From Stappia stellulata DSM 5886 (GTDB taxonomy: Bacteria; Pseudomonadota; Alphaproteobacteria; Rhizobiales; Stappiaceae): 64,000 nt of DNA. This document shows, piece by piece, positions 62,662 through 64,000 of the stretch. The notes beneath the pieces are model-generated. The model had not been told where the DNA came from, made no database searches, and saw only the letters and a list, made by a program, of their open reading frames with translations. How positions within the stretch are numbered: the stretch's first letter is position 1; each line of letters opens with the position of its first letter. The stretch is taken from contig NZ_KE384082.1 of the NCBI RefSeq assembly GCF_000423705.1, positions 618,843-682,842 on the forward strand, written 5' to 3'. The position numbers and the translations under genes are program-made.

Positions 62662-62691
62662 GGTGTGCCTCCAATTATCAGACAGGATGCA

Positions 62692-62716
62692 AACCGGGAA
62701 CGGCATGGAAAGTTCC
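62692..62716 (-). promoter_or_regulatory. EcfG-type promoter for the small PLDc_N gene
   Basis: On the minus strand GGAAC (62716-62712), 16 bases, then GGTT (62695-62692). Spacing equals that of the other three sites; the first base of the -10 box differs from the consensus C. Confidence 0.5.
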
Positions 62717-62807
62717 AGTAAAAAACAACGTTATTTTAAAGGCGCCGGGAAAACAGGAGCTTTCACTCGTTTGAAATGAATCTGATACATATCTTTATTT
62801 CAGAAAC

Positions 62808-62832
62808 GGAACGATATCGCTTTGCTGGCGTT
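62808..62832 (+). promoter_or_regulatory. EcfG-type promoter for the DUF1328 gene
   Basis: GGAAC at 62808-62812, 16 bases, CGTT at 62829-62832: perfect consensus. The DUF1328 start codon is 33 bases after the -10 box, leaving room for its GGAGGA ribosome site. Confidence 0.7.
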
Positions 62833-62864
62833 TGTCCTCAAGGTTCACAAAAACGGAGGACGTC

Positions 62865-63035
62865 ATGCTTTCCTGGGCAATTTTTTTCCTGATCGTCGCG
62901 TTGATCGCTGCGGTGCTCGGCTTCGGCGGAATTGCCGGAACGGCCGTTTCGATTGCGAAGATCATTTTCTTCGTCGCCATCGCCCTGTTCCTGATATCCG
63001 CGGTTGTCCATCTGGTTCGCGGCCGGGGCGTTTAA
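62865..63035 (+). CDS. DUF1328 (YtjA) family small membrane protein
   Basis: A 56-residue protein: [20 protein letters not shown] followed by [15 protein letters not shown] and a second helix ending HLVRGRGV. This is the DUF1328/YtjA pattern, a two-helix inner membrane protein of unknown role that is often stress-induced. GGAGGA lies before the ATG at 62865; a longer open frame starts inside the promoter and is rejected. A perfect EcfG promoter precedes it and an 18-base-stem terminator follows. Confidence 0.88.
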   Translation: MLSWAIFFLIVALIAAVLGFGGIAGTAVSIAKIIFFVAIALFLISAVVHLVRGRGV

Positions 63036-63060
63036 ACGGGCAACGCCGAAAACAGTACGA

Positions 63061-63099
63061 GACACAAGAAAGGGCGCCGCCGGCGCCCTTTCTTGTGTC
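63061..63099. terminator. very long bidirectional hairpin terminator
   Basis: GACACAAGAAAGGGCGCC and its exact complement form an 18-base perfect stem with a 3-base loop between the DUF1328 gene and the end of the convergent ecfG gene. CTTTCTT on one arm gives a T-rich tail in either direction. Confidence 0.75.
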
Positions 63100-63203
63100 T
63101 TGCATTCTTGTCTCGCCGCGATTGCCGGCACCGGTGCGAACAAAGCCAATGCAGACGGAATTCGCGACCGAGGGCGGTCCGTCGCCGGCGCAGGCGACAG
63201 GGC

Positions 63204-63758
63204 TCAAACGGACAGGGCGTCCTCGATCATCGCCGCGGACTCCGCTATGGCGACTTCGGAGCGGTCGAACTCTTCCCGGCCGCTCATCAACTCTTCCAGA
63301 CGCATTCTTGCACGCGACACCCGGCTCTTGACGGTCCCGACCTTCACACCGAGGATTTCTGCTGCTTCCTCGTAGGAAAAACCGCTGGCGCCGATCAGGA
63401 TAAGCGCTTCGCGCTGGTCGTCCGGCAAAACCTGCAAGGCGCCCATGAAATCCTTGAGTTCCAGATGGCCCGTCTGCTGGGGATTGGATTCAAGCGTCGC
63501 TGCATGCTTGCCGTCGGGATCGGACACCTCGCGCTGCATTTTCCGGCCGACGGAATAAAAATGGTTCCGCAAGATGGTGATCAGCCAGGCGGTCAGATTG
63601 GTGCCTTCCGTGAACTTGTCACGGTTGGCGATCGCCTTGGACAGCGTCTCCTGCACGAGATCGTCCGCACGGTCCCGGTCACCGCTGATGGATCGCGCGA
63701 ATGCACGCAACCGCGGGATCGCATCAACGAGATCCTTCTTGAACTGTGCGGCGCTCAT
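63204..63758 (-). CDS. ecfG: ECF sigma factor EcfG (general stress response)
   Basis: Sigma factor of 184 residues. Region 2 (about 10-75) shows LRAFARSISGDRDRADDLVQ and LTAWLITILRNHFYS; region 4 (about 108-160) shows LPDDQREALILIGASGFSYE and GTVKSRVSRARMRLEELM. Both match alphaproteobacterial EcfG (ECF15), which recognises GGAAC...CGTT promoters and is held by NepR until phosphorylated PhyR takes NepR away. Its ATG overlaps the stop of nepR by four bases, the standard nepR-ecfG arrangement. About 25 residues after region 4 (FDRSEVAIAESAAMIEDAL) are typical too. PhyR is not in the window and may lie just to the right. Confidence 0.95.
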   Translation of the reverse strand: MSAAQFKKDLVDAIPRLRAFARSISGDRDRADDLVQETLSKAIANRDKFTEGTNLTAWLITILRNHFYSVGRKMQREVSDPDGKHAATLESNPQQTGHLELKDFMGALQVLPDDQREALILIGASGFSYEEAAEILGVKVGTVKSRVSRARMRLEELMSGREEFDRSEVAIAESAAMIEDALSV

Positions 63759-63976
63759 TCAGCGGCCTCCTCGTCGGAGGCCGTCTTGTCCGCGTCGCTG
63801 TCATCGAGCGCGGACAGCAGTTCAAGCATGTCCGGCGGAATGTCTTCACACAGGGCTTCATCGTACACTTTTTTAAGCTGGTTGCCGATCCAGTCTTCCT
63901 TTTTTTTCGCCCCAGCCGTCGGTTTGATGATGCCGCAATCGGGATCCAGCCGACCAGGTCGGGTATGTCCTGCCAT
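63755..63976 (-). CDS. nepR: anti-sigma factor NepR
   Basis: Anti-sigma factor of 73 residues. The conserved NepR core lies at about 24-52: WIGNQLKKVYDEALCEDIPP followed by DMLELLSALD, the two short helices that clamp the sigma factor. The ends are hydrophilic and variable. AGGA seven bases before the ATG at 63976 makes that the likely start; a GTG two codons upstream is possible. It is translationally coupled to ecfG by an ATGA overlap. Confidence 0.93.
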   Translation of the reverse strand: MAGHTRPGRLDPDCGIIKPTAGAKKKEDWIGNQLKKVYDEALCEDIPPDMLELLSALDDSDADKTASDEEAAE

Positions 63977-64000
63977 TGCCACTTCCTGAGCTCGTGTTGA

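Overview
The window is GC-rich DNA from an alphaproteobacterium, most likely of the order Hyphomicrobiales (perhaps a Stappiaceae-like marine or soil heterotroph). The support is a NepR/EcfG general stress response pair at the right end, many TRAP, TTT and ABC solute importers in one-operon catabolic modules, GntR/IclR/DeoR regulators next to each module, and an isolated bacteriochlorophyll gene (bciA). The species cannot be told from the sequence. No rRNA, tRNA, IS element, prophage or CRISPR array was seen. Nearly all DNA is chromosomal-style accessory metabolism with 1-11 nt gene overlaps inside operons.

Layout. 1-896: end of an amide/branched-chain-type binding protein, then an AT-rich intergenic patch. 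1337-11360 (minus): a peptide importer operon run by a GntR regulator: two ATPases, binding protein, a GT25-type glycosyltransferase, two permeases, gamma-glutamyltranspeptidase and a DUF1028 protein. This looks like uptake and cleavage of glutathione or gamma-glutamyl peptides. 11636-19965: a TRAP importer, two SDRs, a 3-ketosteroid-dehydrogenase-like flavoprotein, an EamA exporter and an IclR regulator. 20123-28723: DeoR regulator, glycine betaine/choline-type ABC importer with a double-domain permease, a choline-kinase-like enzyme and a dimethylglycine/sarcosine dehydrogenase. 29035-32377: katG and the isolated bciA.

32696-41893: IclR regulator, then a minus-strand operon holding the lower half of the homoprotocatechuate (4-hydroxyphenylacetate) meta-cleavage pathway (hpcD, hpaG-like, hpcG, hpcH, a succinic-semialdehyde-type dehydrogenase), with a complete TctABC transporter threaded through it and prpB in front. 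42480-48104: DeoR regulator and an AfuABC/PhnSTU-like importer with a HAD phosphatase, probably for organophosphates. 48105-49271 has no convincing gene, only a possible decayed one.

49272-58455 is the most novel-looking block: a 4-OT-like tautomerase, a hydantoinase-like amidohydrolase, a CobW-type metal GTPase, a trimethylamine-dehydrogenase-like flavoenzyme with an altered active site, a second TctCBA transporter, and an Asp/Glu-racemase-fold protein lacking both catalytic cysteines. TGTCRACA boxes flank the block. 58507-64000 is a stress and envelope region: YihY-type membrane protein, DUF992, ExoD, tandem PRC-barrel protein, two tiny membrane proteins, and the sigma factor EcfG with its anti-sigma factor NepR. 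Four sequences matching the EcfG promoter (GGAAC, 16 bases, NGTT) sit in front of four of these genes, so the region reads as a local stress regulon.

A recurring design is a strong hairpin just after the binding-protein gene of a transport operon (peptide, TRAP, betaine, first TTT, Afu-like), which would favour excess binding protein over membrane subunits.
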